22,460 nucleotides of DNA from contig DASPTT010000097.1 in the NCBI GenBank assembly GCA_035623275.1, positions 1 through 22,460 of the forward strand. Direction: 5' to 3'. A program made the position numbers and the translations under genes. Positions within the stretch are counted from its first letter, which is position 1. Each line of letters starts with the position of its first letter. This document shows, piece by piece, positions 1-6,569 of this stretch. The stretch is from DASPTT01 sp035623275 (lineage in GTDB: Bacteria; Actinomycetota; Acidimicrobiia; Acidimicrobiales; UBA8190). The notes below the pieces were generated by a model. That model had not been told where the DNA came from and did no database searches. It saw only the letters and a list, made by a program, of their open reading frames with translations.

Positions 1-2
1 GC

Positions 3-137
3 GGGTACGGCTACATCCGGGAGCACCCGGTGGAGCGCTGGCACCGCGACTCGAAGATCTACACCATCTTCGAGGGCACCTCCGAGATCCAGCGACTGAT
101 CATCGCCCGCTCGATCTCGGGAATCCACATCAAGTAG
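3..137 (+). CDS. Acyl-CoA dehydrogenase, C-terminal fragment
   Basis: Only the last 44 codons are present; the gene enters from the left edge and stops at TAG 135-137. The residues read GYGYIREHPVERW followed by RDSKIYTIFEGTSEIQR. The IFEGTSEIQ motif is the hallmark near the C-terminus of the acyl-CoA dehydrogenase family, in the helical domain that contacts FAD. Such enzymes catalyse alpha,beta-dehydrogenation of acyl-CoA thioesters in fatty acid or branched amino acid breakdown. The substrate cannot be told from this fragment. It converges on the fic gene, with a 57-nt gap in which I see no clear terminator. Confidence 0.93.
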   Translation, partial: GYGYIREHPVERWHRDSKIYTIFEGTSEIQRLIIARSISGIHIK

Positions 138-194
138 TTCAACCGGACCCGCCCATAGGCGAGGCGTGGGGCTGCCACACCCCCCCGCCGGTGT

Positions 195-1475
195 TCAAGA
201 CGCAGTCGTGCGCCTGGGAACGCGACGGGTGGTTTCGGACGACCGCGTGTCGCCCACCGGACTCGCCAGGCGTCGTTCGAGATCGGTGAACTGCTTGACC
301 AGCTCCGGCGCCTCGAAGGCGCGGTTTCGGCGCCCGACGTTGACCTGCTTGAGGATCCCTGCATTCTCCAGTCGCGCGATTCCCAGGTTCGTCGCCTGGA
401 ACGTTCTGCCGATGAGCTCGGCAGCCCCGTTGACCGTCACGACCGGCGCACCGGGCAAGGCGTTGACCAACCGGTCTGCCGCGGACCCCGCCCGGACGCG
501 GCCGAGCCGGCGGTGCCAGTCAGTTTGCAGGGCGGACACCTGCCGCTCGAAGGTCTCGGCATCACCGACGGCACGCCGGCAGGCCGTGGCGAACAGGCCG
601 ACCCAGAGGTTGAGGCCCTCGATCGCGGCCTTCGAGTCGGGTCGTCCGACATGGCGGGTGGCGGTGAGCCCGGCGATGTAGTCCCGCGACCACGTCGCCA
701 GCACGAGCGAGATCGGCGGCAGGACCCGGACGGCCAGACCACGCCGCCTGAGGACCAGATGGATGAGCACGCGGCCGACGCGTCCGTTGCCGTCGACGAA
801 CGGGTGGATGGTCTCGAACTGGGCGTGCGCGAGCGCTGCCTGCGTCACCGCCGGCAACGAGTCGGTGTTGCAGAAGGCGCAGAGGTCCTCGAGCAGGCGC
901 CGGACGTGCTCGGGTGGGGGCGGCACGAAGGAGGCAGAGCACGGGTTGTAGCTGCTCCCGCCGATCCAGTTCTGCTCCTCGCGGACCTGGCCTCCCATCG
1001 CTGTGAGCGGTGTCCCGGCGAGAAGGCGCCTGTGCACCTCGAGGAGGCTGTCCAGTGTGATGTCGCTGCCTCGTCCCACCGTGTTCAGCGCCCACGCCAT
1101 GGCCTGGATGTTGCCGAGGACCTCCAAGGCGGTCACGTCGCCGGCCTCGTCCCCGAGCGCCTGGGCGGCCTCCGCCCGCAGCAGCCTCCGGCCGCCCACC
1201 TCCAGGCCTTCGATCTTCGACGAGGCGACAGACTCGGCCCGCAGCAGCAGCCGGGCGAGCGCCTCGGTGTCCGCCAGGGCCGTGGCGCCGGCGTCGAAGC
1301 GGGTGATGGCCGTCTCGGCGTCGGCGACGTCCGCGGCCACCTCCCCGTCCAGCCGGACGGCCCGTCCGACCAGGGGGTCGGGGATGTACGCCCCGTAGTC
1401 ACAGGAGGCCCGGTCCCTTCGGGGCAACCCCGAGGCCACCTCGTTCCGCCACCTCCGCTTCACAACCTTGGACAT
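195..1475 (-). CDS. Fic family protein (AMP-transferase type) with C-terminal winged-helix-like region
   Basis: 426 aa. The Fic core HPFVDGNGRVGR lies at residues 224-235 and is a perfect match to HPFx[D/E]GNGRxGR, so transfer of AMP (or another NMP) to a target hydroxyl is expected. Residues 85-90 (SSKIEG) match the inhibitory helix motif [S/T]xxxE[G/N]. Its position before the core makes this an N-terminally auto-inhibited (class II) Fic protein. The N-terminal ~100 residues resemble the Fic/DOC N-terminal domain. Residues about 330-400 look like a winged helix (AAELIGRTFQATNLGIARLE), common in Fic proteins of this length. The ATG at 1473-1475 follows an AAGGAG Shine-Dalgarno about 8 nt upstream. 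No separate antitoxin gene is adjacent. Function is by family; the protein target is unknown. The promoter carries a striking dyad that may be its own operator. Confidence 0.93.
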   Translation of the reverse strand: MSKVVKRRWRNEVASGLPRRDRASCDYGAYIPDPLVGRAVRLDGEVAADVADAETAITRFDAGATALADTEALARLLLRAESVASSKIEGLEVGGRRLLRAEAAQALGDEAGDVTALEVLGNIQAMAWALNTVGRGSDITLDSLLEVHRRLLAGTPLTAMGGQVREEQNWIGGSSYNPCSASFVPPPPEHVRRLLEDLCAFCNTDSLPAVTQAALAHAQFETIHPFVDGNGRVGRVLIHLVLRRRGLAVRVLPPISLVLATWSRDYIAGLTATRHVGRPDSKAAIEGLNLWVGLFATACRRAVGDAETFERQVSALQTDWHRRLGRVRAGSAADRLVNALPGAPVVTVNGAAELIGRTFQATNLGIARLENAGILKQVNVGRRNRAFEAPELVKQFTDLERRLASPVGDTRSSETTRRVPRRTTAS

Positions 1476-1484
1476 GGGAGCTCC

Positions 1485-1515
1485 TTATTCAAGGTAAGTA
1501 TATAACCTTGAATAA
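1485..1515 (-). promoter_or_regulatory. Perfect 11-bp inverted repeat over the fic promoter
   Basis: TTATTCAAGGT (1485-1495) and its exact reverse complement ACCTTGAATAA (1505-1515) are separated by 9 nt. On the minus strand the spacer contains TATACT (1502-1497), a good -10 hexamer. The left arm ends 9 nt before the fic ATG and includes part of its Shine-Dalgarno. A partial third half-site, AACCTTG, occurs inside the gene at 1464-1470. The position suggests a repressor operator, perhaps bound by the Fic winged-helix region (inference). Confidence 0.72.
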
Positions 1516-1645
1516 TGTCGGGGCGCTCGTCGAGACGCTGCACGCCGGCTGACCGCGCCCGGTTCGGCGCGCCGGAGGTCGTGTGCGAGCGGTGGGGTGT
1601 GCGAACATGCCCTGACCGACGCGCAGACCGAGGAGCGAAGCGCAC

Positions 1646-2383
1646 ATGCCCCGTTGCTTGATCGTCCAGCATGTGGCCGCCGAAGGCCCGTACCGCATCG
1701 CCGAGGCGCTCGAACGCGCCGGGGTCGGGATGGACGTGCGCCGCGTGTTCGCCCCAGAGGCGCTCCCCGCGGATCTCGAAGGCCACGACGGACTGGTCGT
1801 CATGGGCGGGCCGATGTCCGCCTACAGCGACGACGGGTTCCCGTCGCGCCGTGCCGAGCTCGACCTGCTGGGTCAGGCGCTGGCCACCGGCCGGCCCGTC
1901 CTCGGTGTCTGCCTGGGCGCCCAGCTGCTGGCCTCGGCCGCGGGCGCGGGCGTCTACGCCGGTGGCGCCACACCGGAGATCGGGTGGGGACCGGTGACGC
2001 TCACGCCCGCGTGCGCCGACGACCCCTTGCTCCACGGGCTGCCCGAGCAGGTGGGGGTCCTGCACTGGCACGGGGACACCTTCGACGTCCCCGCCGGCGC
2101 CGAGCACCTGGCGCGCACCGACCTCTACCCGTCCCAGGCCTTCCGTGCCGGTGAGCGGGCATGGGGCCTGCAGTTCCATCTCGAGGTCGACGCGATCGCC
2201 GTCGCCGCGTTCCTGGACGCGTTCGGGTCCGACACCCTGGGGGCGGGGACGACCCCCGAGGCGATCGCCGACGAGGCCCCCGCCGCCCTTGCCGCCCTGG
2301 AGGAGGTCCAGGGCCGGGTCCTGGACCGGTTCGCCGCCCTGGTGGCCAGTCGCGCCCGGGAGCCGCTCGCGGAGCGCGCCTGA
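1646..2383 (+). CDS. Class I glutamine amidotransferase domain protein (GMP-synthase-like)
   Basis: 245 aa, a single stand-alone GATase1 domain. The catalytic triad is readable: nucleophile Cys89 in GVCLGAQLLA, and His178 with Glu180 in LQFHLEVD. MGGPMSAY near residue 52 matches the oxyanion-side GGP motif of the GuaA-type amidotransferase family. Such proteins hydrolyse glutamine or gamma-glutamyl amides. Without a fused synthetase domain the substrate is unknown. It starts at ATG with AGGAG at 1631-1635. It is divergent from fic (170 nt between starts) and lies 77 nt before the XRE-cupin gene, which has its own promoter. A role in gamma-glutamyl intermediates of amine or amino acid catabolism would fit the neighbours, but this is a guess. 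Confidence 0.9.
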   Translation: MPRCLIVQHVAAEGPYRIAEALERAGVGMDVRRVFAPEALPADLEGHDGLVVMGGPMSAYSDDGFPSRRAELDLLGQALATGRPVLGVCLGAQLLASAAGAGVYAGGATPEIGWGPVTLTPACADDPLLHGLPEQVGVLHWHGDTFDVPAGAEHLARTDLYPSQAFRAGERAWGLQFHLEVDAIAVAAFLDAFGSDTLGAGTTPEAIADEAPAALAALEEVQGRVLDRFAALVASRAREPLAERA

Positions 2384-2423
2384 GCACCGGCCAGGTTTCG
2401 GCCGTGTGAACTTGGACAACCTT

Positions 2424-2442
2424 TGTTGCCTCTGAGGCAACA
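2424..2442. promoter_or_regulatory. 19-bp palindrome, likely operator of the XRE-cupin regulator
   Basis: TGTTGCCTC and GAGGCAACA are perfect 9-bp arms around a single T. The palindrome covers the proposed -35 box (TTGCCT, 2426-2431) of the regulator gene that starts at 2461, a classical arrangement for negative autoregulation by an HTH dimer. Confidence 0.72.
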
Positions 2443-2461
2443 CACCCGTAGGGTGGCCTCG
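2426..2461 (+). promoter_or_regulatory. Leaderless promoter of the XRE-cupin gene
   Basis: The -35 TTGCCT (2426-2431) is followed by a 17-nt spacer and the -10 TAGGGT (2449-2454). The predicted transcription start, 7 nt after the -10, is the G of the GTG start codon at 2461. No Shine-Dalgarno precedes the GTG, which supports a leaderless mRNA. Confidence 0.7.
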
Positions 2462-3042
2462 TGGCGCTCGACGCGGACACCGTGCTCGACAGCATCGGCG
2501 AGCGGCTCCGGGCCGCCCGCGAGCGGGCCGGGCTGACCCTCGACCAGGCGGCCGAGCGCGCCGCCATGTCAAAGGCCCACCTGTCGCGGCTCGAGTCGTC
2601 CGAGCGCCAGCCCTCCATCGCCGCCCTGCTGTCGCTGTCGCAGGCGCTGGGGATCCCCGTCAGCGCCGTGCTCGGCGAGGACGTCGCCGGGCCTCCCCTG
2701 GCCGTGTGGCCGGACGGCACCGCGCCGCGCCGGGAGTCCAAGGGCCTCACCATCGCCCCGTGCAGCGGCTATCCCGGCTCGAGCACCCTCGAGGCGCTGC
2801 GCATCACGGTGGCGCCCGACCGGCTCGCCCCGTCGCCCGCCCGCCACCGGGGCGAGGAATGGATCTACGTCCTCGACGGGATCCTGCGCCTGGAGTACGA
2901 CGGCGCCGTCCACCACCTCGGTCCCGGCGCGACGGCCCATTTCGACGCCGAGCGCCCCCATCGCCTCGGCGCGGAGGGACGGCCCGCCGAGATCGTCATG
3001 GTCGCGGCCAGGGAGCGCATCACGTTGCAGTCGGCCCACTGA
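2461..3042 (+). CDS. XRE-family transcriptional regulator with C-terminal cupin domain
   Basis: 193 aa. Residues about 13-67 form an XRE helix-turn-helix (RLRAARERAGLTLDQAAERA, then SKAHLSRLE). Residues about 115-185 form a small cupin (RHRGEEWIYVLDGILRLEY, then FDAERPHRLGAEG), which probably senses a small molecule. The architecture and length match the PuuR-like group of regulators, which often control amine, amino acid or peptide catabolism. GTG is chosen as start because the promoter predicts transcription beginning exactly there. The M24 peptidase gene begins 25 nt after the stop, so the two are probably cotranscribed, and the regulator likely controls that gene and perhaps the permease further on. 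The ligand is unknown. Confidence 0.93.
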   Translation: MALDADTVLDSIGERLRAARERAGLTLDQAAERAAMSKAHLSRLESSERQPSIAALLSLSQALGIPVSAVLGEDVAGPPLAVWPDGTAPRRESKGLTIAPCSGYPGSSTLEALRITVAPDRLAPSPARHRGEEWIYVLDGILRLEYDGAVHHLGPGATAHFDAERPHRLGAEGRPAEIVMVAARERITLQSAH

Positions 3043-3067
3043 GGGCCTCGAGCAGAGAGGGCACACC

Positions 3068-3775
3068 ATGACCACGGTGACCGACGTCGGGACCATCGAG
3101 GGCGTAGGCGAGCGGTTCGCCGTCGACCAGCTCATGAGCGTCCGGGCCCGCACCAGGCGTGCCGTCCACATGATCGCCGAACAGGTCGCGCCCGGCATGG
3201 CCGAGGAGGAGGCCAAGGAGATCGCCCGTGACACGCTGGCGTCGCTGGAGATGCGGCGCGGGTGGCACCACATCATCGTGCGCTGCGGCAAGAACACGAC
3301 CAAGGACTTCATGGAGCGCTCCGAGCCCGGCGTGGTGCTCGGTGACGACGACATCTTCTTCGTCGACATCGGTCCCATCTACGACGGGTGCGAGGGCGAC
3401 GCCGGCGACACGTTCGTCTTCGGGGACGATCCCGAGCACCACCGGGCCAAGCGGGACGTGCGGGCCATCTGGGACGACGTGCGGGCCACGTGGATGGAGC
3501 AGCAGATCACCGGGCAGCAGCTCTACAAATACGCCGTGACGGTGACCGAAGACCGGGGCTGGAAGCTCAATATGGATCTGTCCGGGCACCGCCTGTCGGA
3601 CTATCCGCATTCAGCGCATTACGACGGCCCGCTGGCCGAGGTCGGATTCCGTCCCAACCCGAACCTGTGGGTGCTCGAGATCGCCATCGCCCATCCCGAC
3701 GGGACGTTCGGGGCGTTCTACGAGGACCTCCTGCTGGAGGACCAGTCGTTCCCAGGGGGGACACTGCCGACCTGA
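3068..3775 (+). CDS. M24 (pita-bread) family metallopeptidase, short form
   Basis: 235 aa, about the size of a lone catalytic domain, without the N-terminal creatinase/prolidase domain. Putative metal ligands are Asp100 (VDIGPIYDG), Asp111 (GDAGDTF), His174 (SGHRL), Glu204 (LEIAI) and Glu219 (FYEDLLL). The spacing Asp100-Asp111-His174 equals that of E. coli methionine aminopeptidase (97-108-171), which supports an active dinuclear site. The family includes Xaa-Pro peptidases, methionine aminopeptidases and several amide hydrolases, so the substrate is open. Divergent motifs argue against a housekeeping Map. GAGAGGG precedes the ATG. It is probably cotranscribed with the XRE-cupin regulator upstream; a strong hairpin lies just after the stop. 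Confidence 0.85.
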   Translation: MTTVTDVGTIEGVGERFAVDQLMSVRARTRRAVHMIAEQVAPGMAEEEAKEIARDTLASLEMRRGWHHIIVRCGKNTTKDFMERSEPGVVLGDDDIFFVDIGPIYDGCEGDAGDTFVFGDDPEHHRAKRDVRAIWDDVRATWMEQQITGQQLYKYAVTVTEDRGWKLNMDLSGHRLSDYPHSAHYDGPLAEVGFRPNPNLWVLEIAIAHPDGTFGAFYEDLLLEDQSFPGGTLPT

Positions 3776-3787
3776 CGACCTGGGCGT

Positions 3788-3819
3788 CCGCCCGCCGGCG
3801 TGCAGGCGCCGGCGGGCGG
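3788..3819 (+). terminator. GC-rich hairpin after the M24 gene
   Basis: A perfect 13-bp stem (CCGCCCGCCGGCG / CGCCGGCGGGCGG) with a 6-nt loop lies 12 nt after the M24 stop codon. No U-tract follows, as is common for terminators in GC-rich actinobacteria. Confidence 0.72.
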
Positions 3820-3894
3820 TACCTGGGCGGGCGCCGCCGGCGCCCGCGCTGTCTCGGCGCCGGCGCGCCCTTGGTTTTACAAAAATCCCCCGCG

Positions 3895-3956
3895 GTGTTT
3901 GCGCGTCCTTCATGGGATATCGGGGATGCATATCCCAAGAAATCGGCGCGAAACAC
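3895..3956 (+). promoter_or_regulatory. Two-tier inverted repeat in the permease upstream region
   Basis: The outer stem pairs GTGTTT (3895-3900) with AAACAC (3951-3956). After one bulged G it continues CGCGTC with GGCGCG, with one G-U pair. The inner perfect 8-bp stem is TGGGATAT (3913-3920) / ATATCCCA (3930-3937) with a 9-nt loop, and an asymmetric internal loop lies between the stems. The segment 3870-4020 is clearly AT-richer than the rest of the window. It could be an RNA leader element or a pair of nested operators; I do not recognise a known riboswitch. Confidence 0.5.
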
Positions 3957-3986
3957 AACCGTTATACGCGCTTCACAGTCGACCTA

Positions 3987-4015
3987 TTGCAATCATTTCC
4001 TCCCTCTCTGATATT
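3987..4015 (+). promoter_or_regulatory. Possible promoter of the APC permease
   Basis: TTGCAA (3987-3992), a 17-nt spacer and GATATT (4010-4015) resemble -35 and -10 boxes, 4 of 6 matches each. If used, the transcript would start near 4022 and the two-tier hairpin upstream would act as DNA rather than RNA. TATACG at 3963-3968 is an alternative -10. Confidence 0.35.
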
Positions 4016-4050
4016 GGCCAGAGCAGCCCCGACAAGGAGAGGACCTGGCC

Positions 4051-5577
4051 ATGACCATGCAACGGACGACGTCTGCACCACCCGGTACCGATCCAGGTCT
4101 GCGCAAGCACGCGTTGGGGTTCCCGACCGTGCTGGCGCAGTCGATCGCGGTCATCTCGCCCACGATGACCGCGGTGCTCATCATCCCGCTCGCGTTCGCC
4201 GACGCCGGCAACGGCACGTGGCTGTCGTACGCGTTCGGCACCGTGATGCTCGTGTTCGTCGCCCTGTGCCTCAATCAGTTCGCCAAGCGATCGGCCCTGG
4301 CCGGGTCGATGTACGGGTACATCGGGCGAGGGCTCGGACCCACGGCCGGCGTGCTGTCGGGATGGACGCTGATCTGGTGCTACATGTTCATCGGGGTCGC
4401 GGGACTCACGGGGTTCTCGATCTTCGCCGCCCAACTGGTGGCCGCCATCGGGATCAAGACCGTGGTCCCACCCGTGATCTACTTCCTGGTGAGCGCGGCG
4501 GTGTGCTGGTTCATCGCCTACAAGGACATCCGCATCTCGTCGGTGCTCACGTTGCTCTTCGAGTGCCTGTCGGTCGCCTGCATCATCGCCCTGGCGGCCA
4601 TCGTGCTGTTCAAGCACGGGTTCACGATCGACACCGCGCAGCTCCAGATCAAGGGCACGGGCATGCACGGGCTCAGCCTGGCCGTGGTGATCTCGATCTT
4701 CTCGCTGGTCGGGTTCGAGAGCGCGACGGCCCTCGGCGGTGAGGCCAGACGGCCGCTGGTCAACATCCCGCGGGCGGTCACCGCCAGTCTCCTCATCACC
4801 GGTGCGTTCATGGTGTTCATGAGCTACGTCGAAGTGTTCGGCGCCCGCCACGCCGGGTTGTCCCTGGGCTCGCTGACGGCGCCGTTGACGGACATCGCCA
4901 AGGCCTACCAGGTCAGCTACTTCAAGATCCCGGTGGCCATGGGGGCCATGGTCAGCTTCTTCTCGCTGACCTTGTCGTGCTTGAACGCCGGATCGCGCAT
5001 CGTCTACCCGATGGCCCGGCACACCATCTTCCCGCGCCACCTCGGTCGGGCGCACCGGGAGAACCAGACCCCACACGTCGCCATCACGGTGTTCATCACC
5101 GTCATGGTCGCCATCCCGATGGTGCTCGAGATCTACACCAACCCCCTGACCACCTTCGGTGACGCCGGCACCCTGGCCGCCTTCGGGTTCCTCACGGCCT
5201 ACTTCCTGATCTCGTTCGCCGCACCCGTGTTCCTGCGCAAGCGCGGGGAGCTGCAGGCACGCAACGTGGTGGTCACCGTCCTGGCCGCCGTGTTCCTCCT
5301 GGTGCCGACCATCGGCAGCTTCTATCCCGTGCCGCCGTTCCCGGTGAACGTGTTCCCCTACATCTTCCTCGGCTACATGGTCTTCGGATCCGGCTGGCTG
5401 TTCGTGGTGAGCAGGCGCCGTCGGGGCGTGCTGGCCGAGATCGAGATGGACCTCGAGGCCTCCATGCTCTCGCCGGGCAAGCAGACCGAAGAGGTGGACG
5501 TCGCCCTCGAGCGCGAGGCGAAGGGCATGCCCGCCGGCGTGCCCTTCCAGGAGCCGGTGCCGGCCCCGGCGGGCTAG
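4051..5577 (+). CDS. APC-superfamily amino acid permease
   Basis: 508 aa with about 12 hydrophobic segments, the usual size for the amino acid-polyamine-organocation superfamily. The first helix region (residues 24-50, VLAQSIAVISPTMTAVLII) has the unwound-helix character of APC transporters. GSMYGYIGRGLGPTAGVLSGW (residues ~86-106) matches the conserved segment between TM2 and TM3, and GFESATALGGEARRP (~225-239) is the typical TM6 and loop signature. It imports an amino acid or related amine across the cytoplasmic membrane; the substrate is not predictable. The start ATG is preceded by AAGGAGAGG (4034-4042) at good spacing. The gene is monocistronic, with strong hairpins after the stop. Its place next to the XRE-cupin regulator and M24 peptidase suggests uptake of the same nutrient class. 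Confidence 0.92.
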   Translation: MTMQRTTSAPPGTDPGLRKHALGFPTVLAQSIAVISPTMTAVLIIPLAFADAGNGTWLSYAFGTVMLVFVALCLNQFAKRSALAGSMYGYIGRGLGPTAGVLSGWTLIWCYMFIGVAGLTGFSIFAAQLVAAIGIKTVVPPVIYFLVSAAVCWFIAYKDIRISSVLTLLFECLSVACIIALAAIVLFKHGFTIDTAQLQIKGTGMHGLSLAVVISIFSLVGFESATALGGEARRPLVNIPRAVTASLLITGAFMVFMSYVEVFGARHAGLSLGSLTAPLTDIAKAYQVSYFKIPVAMGAMVSFFSLTLSCLNAGSRIVYPMARHTIFPRHLGRAHRENQTPHVAITVFITVMVAIPMVLEIYTNPLTTFGDAGTLAAFGFLTAYFLISFAAPVFLRKRGELQARNVVVTVLAAVFLLVPTIGSFYPVPPFPVNVFPYIFLGYMVFGSGWLFVVSRRRRGVLAEIEMDLEASMLSPGKQTEEVDVALEREAKGMPAGVPFQEPVPAPAG

Positions 5578-5587
5578 GGGCCGCCCA

Positions 5588-5659
5588 CCTCCGGCCGTTT
5601 CCTGCCGGAGGGCGCCGACGTGACGCCGGGAGCCGGCCCGCTCGGGCCGGCTCCCGGCG
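5588..5659 (+). terminator. Double hairpin terminator after the permease gene
   Basis: The first hairpin is CCTCCGGC (5588-5595) / GCCGGAGG (5604-5611) with an 8-nt loop. The second is an exceptional 17-bp perfect stem, 5624-5640 with 5643-5659, separated by only two bases. The pair ends the permease transcript and insulates the next gene. Confidence 0.75.
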
Positions 5660-5727
5660 CGTCCGGCCCCATATGGGGTCGGACGGCGGCGCCCCAGCAG
5701 GGCCTTCGCCGGTGTTCCTTAGTTGGG

Positions 5728-5755
5728 TGAAGCGCCGGCCCTGACCTGCCGATAA
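5728..5755 (+). promoter_or_regulatory. Sigma28/WhiG-like promoter before the coiled-coil gene
   Basis: GCCGATAA (5748-5755) is an exact match to the -10 consensus of FliA/WhiG-type sigma factors. TGAA (5728-5731) sits 16 nt upstream, one mismatch from the TAAA -35 element and with the expected 15-16 nt spacing. The start codon of the downstream gene is 68 nt further on. Confidence 0.55.
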
Positions 5756-5822
5756 GCCCAATGGCGCCGGTCTCGGCGCGCCCCGCTCGAGGGTCGAGAG
5801 AGAGCTGACGAGGAGCCCGGGG

Positions 5823-6569
5823 TTGAACGAGGACGGCGATGTGACCGGCGGCGGGGCGGCCCCATCGGAGGCCGGCCTCGTCGCGGACGACCACGAGCGG
5901 CGGATCGCCGAGCTCGAGGCGCTGCTGCGCTTGGCCACCGAGCGCCCCGACGACGACCCCTTCGACGTCGCCATCGCCGAGGCCGAGAAGGCGCGCAGCG
6001 AGGCGCAGACCGCGCTCGACACCGCGCGCGCCGCCTACGACGAGGCCGAGCAGCAGGTGCGCAGCACCACCGAACGCCTCACCGGGCTCCGCCGGGAGGC
6101 GCTCACCGCCCGTCTGCCGCGCCGGGCGGTCGCCTATTCGGACGCCGACGTGGCCATGCTCGTCGCGCTGTCGGAGCAGGACGAGTACGCGCGGGGCCTC
6201 CTGGCCAACTGGATGGGCGCGTTCGCCCGTGAGGTCACCTATGCCGGCGCGTCCGTGTACATGTCCGGCCAGCCGGTCATCCGCGTGGCGCTCGTGTGCA
6301 ACCAGGACGTCACCCACGTGGCCGACGCGCTGATGCAGATCATCGTGGCCCTGCCCGACGTGCCCGGCGGCAATTACAAGGTCGAGATCCTCGAGCACAC
6401 GCTCGGGGCCGAGGGGTCGGTCACGGCGTGGGTGGAGCGCGACAGCGGGACGACCACCCTCACGCGCCTGGGCGCGGACTCGGAGGAGGAGCTGGCCGTG
6501 GGACAGCTCTACGACGTGCTGGCCTACGTGGCGGCGTACCTCTGGTATCAGGAGCAGCCGGCGACCTGA
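5823..6569 (+). CDS. Unrecognised protein with N-terminal coiled coil
   Basis: 248 aa, no family recognised. Residues about 24-97 are rich in Glu, Ala, Arg and Leu with heptad-like spacing (ERRIAELEALLRLA, then AEKARSEAQTALDTARAAYD) and are probably a coiled coil. Residues about 100-245 look like a compact alpha/beta domain (GQPVIRVALVCNQDVTHVAD, then YKVEILEH) ending in an aromatic helix (LYDVLAYVAAYLWYQ). There is no signal peptide or membrane segment, so it is probably cytoplasmic and multimeric. TTG is taken as start because AGGAG (5811-5815) lies 7 nt before it; GTG at 5841 is an alternative. A sigma28/WhiG-like promoter lies upstream. The 3' end overlaps the convergent sortase-substrate gene by 22 nt. 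Confidence 0.8.
   Translation: MNEDGDVTGGGAAPSEAGLVADDHERRIAELEALLRLATERPDDDPFDVAIAEAEKARSEAQTALDTARAAYDEAEQQVRSTTERLTGLRREALTARLPRRAVAYSDADVAMLVALSEQDEYARGLLANWMGAFAREVTYAGASVYMSGQPVIRVALVCNQDVTHVADALMQIIVALPDVPGGNYKVEILEHTLGAEGSVTAWVERDSGTTTLTRLGADSEEELAVGQLYDVLAYVAAYLWYQEQPAT

Noticed and set aside
195..1475. Fic-antitoxin (toxin-antitoxin) pair
   Set aside because: No small antitoxin gene is adjacent; the inhibitory motif is inside the same protein, which suits a self-inhibited class II Fic.
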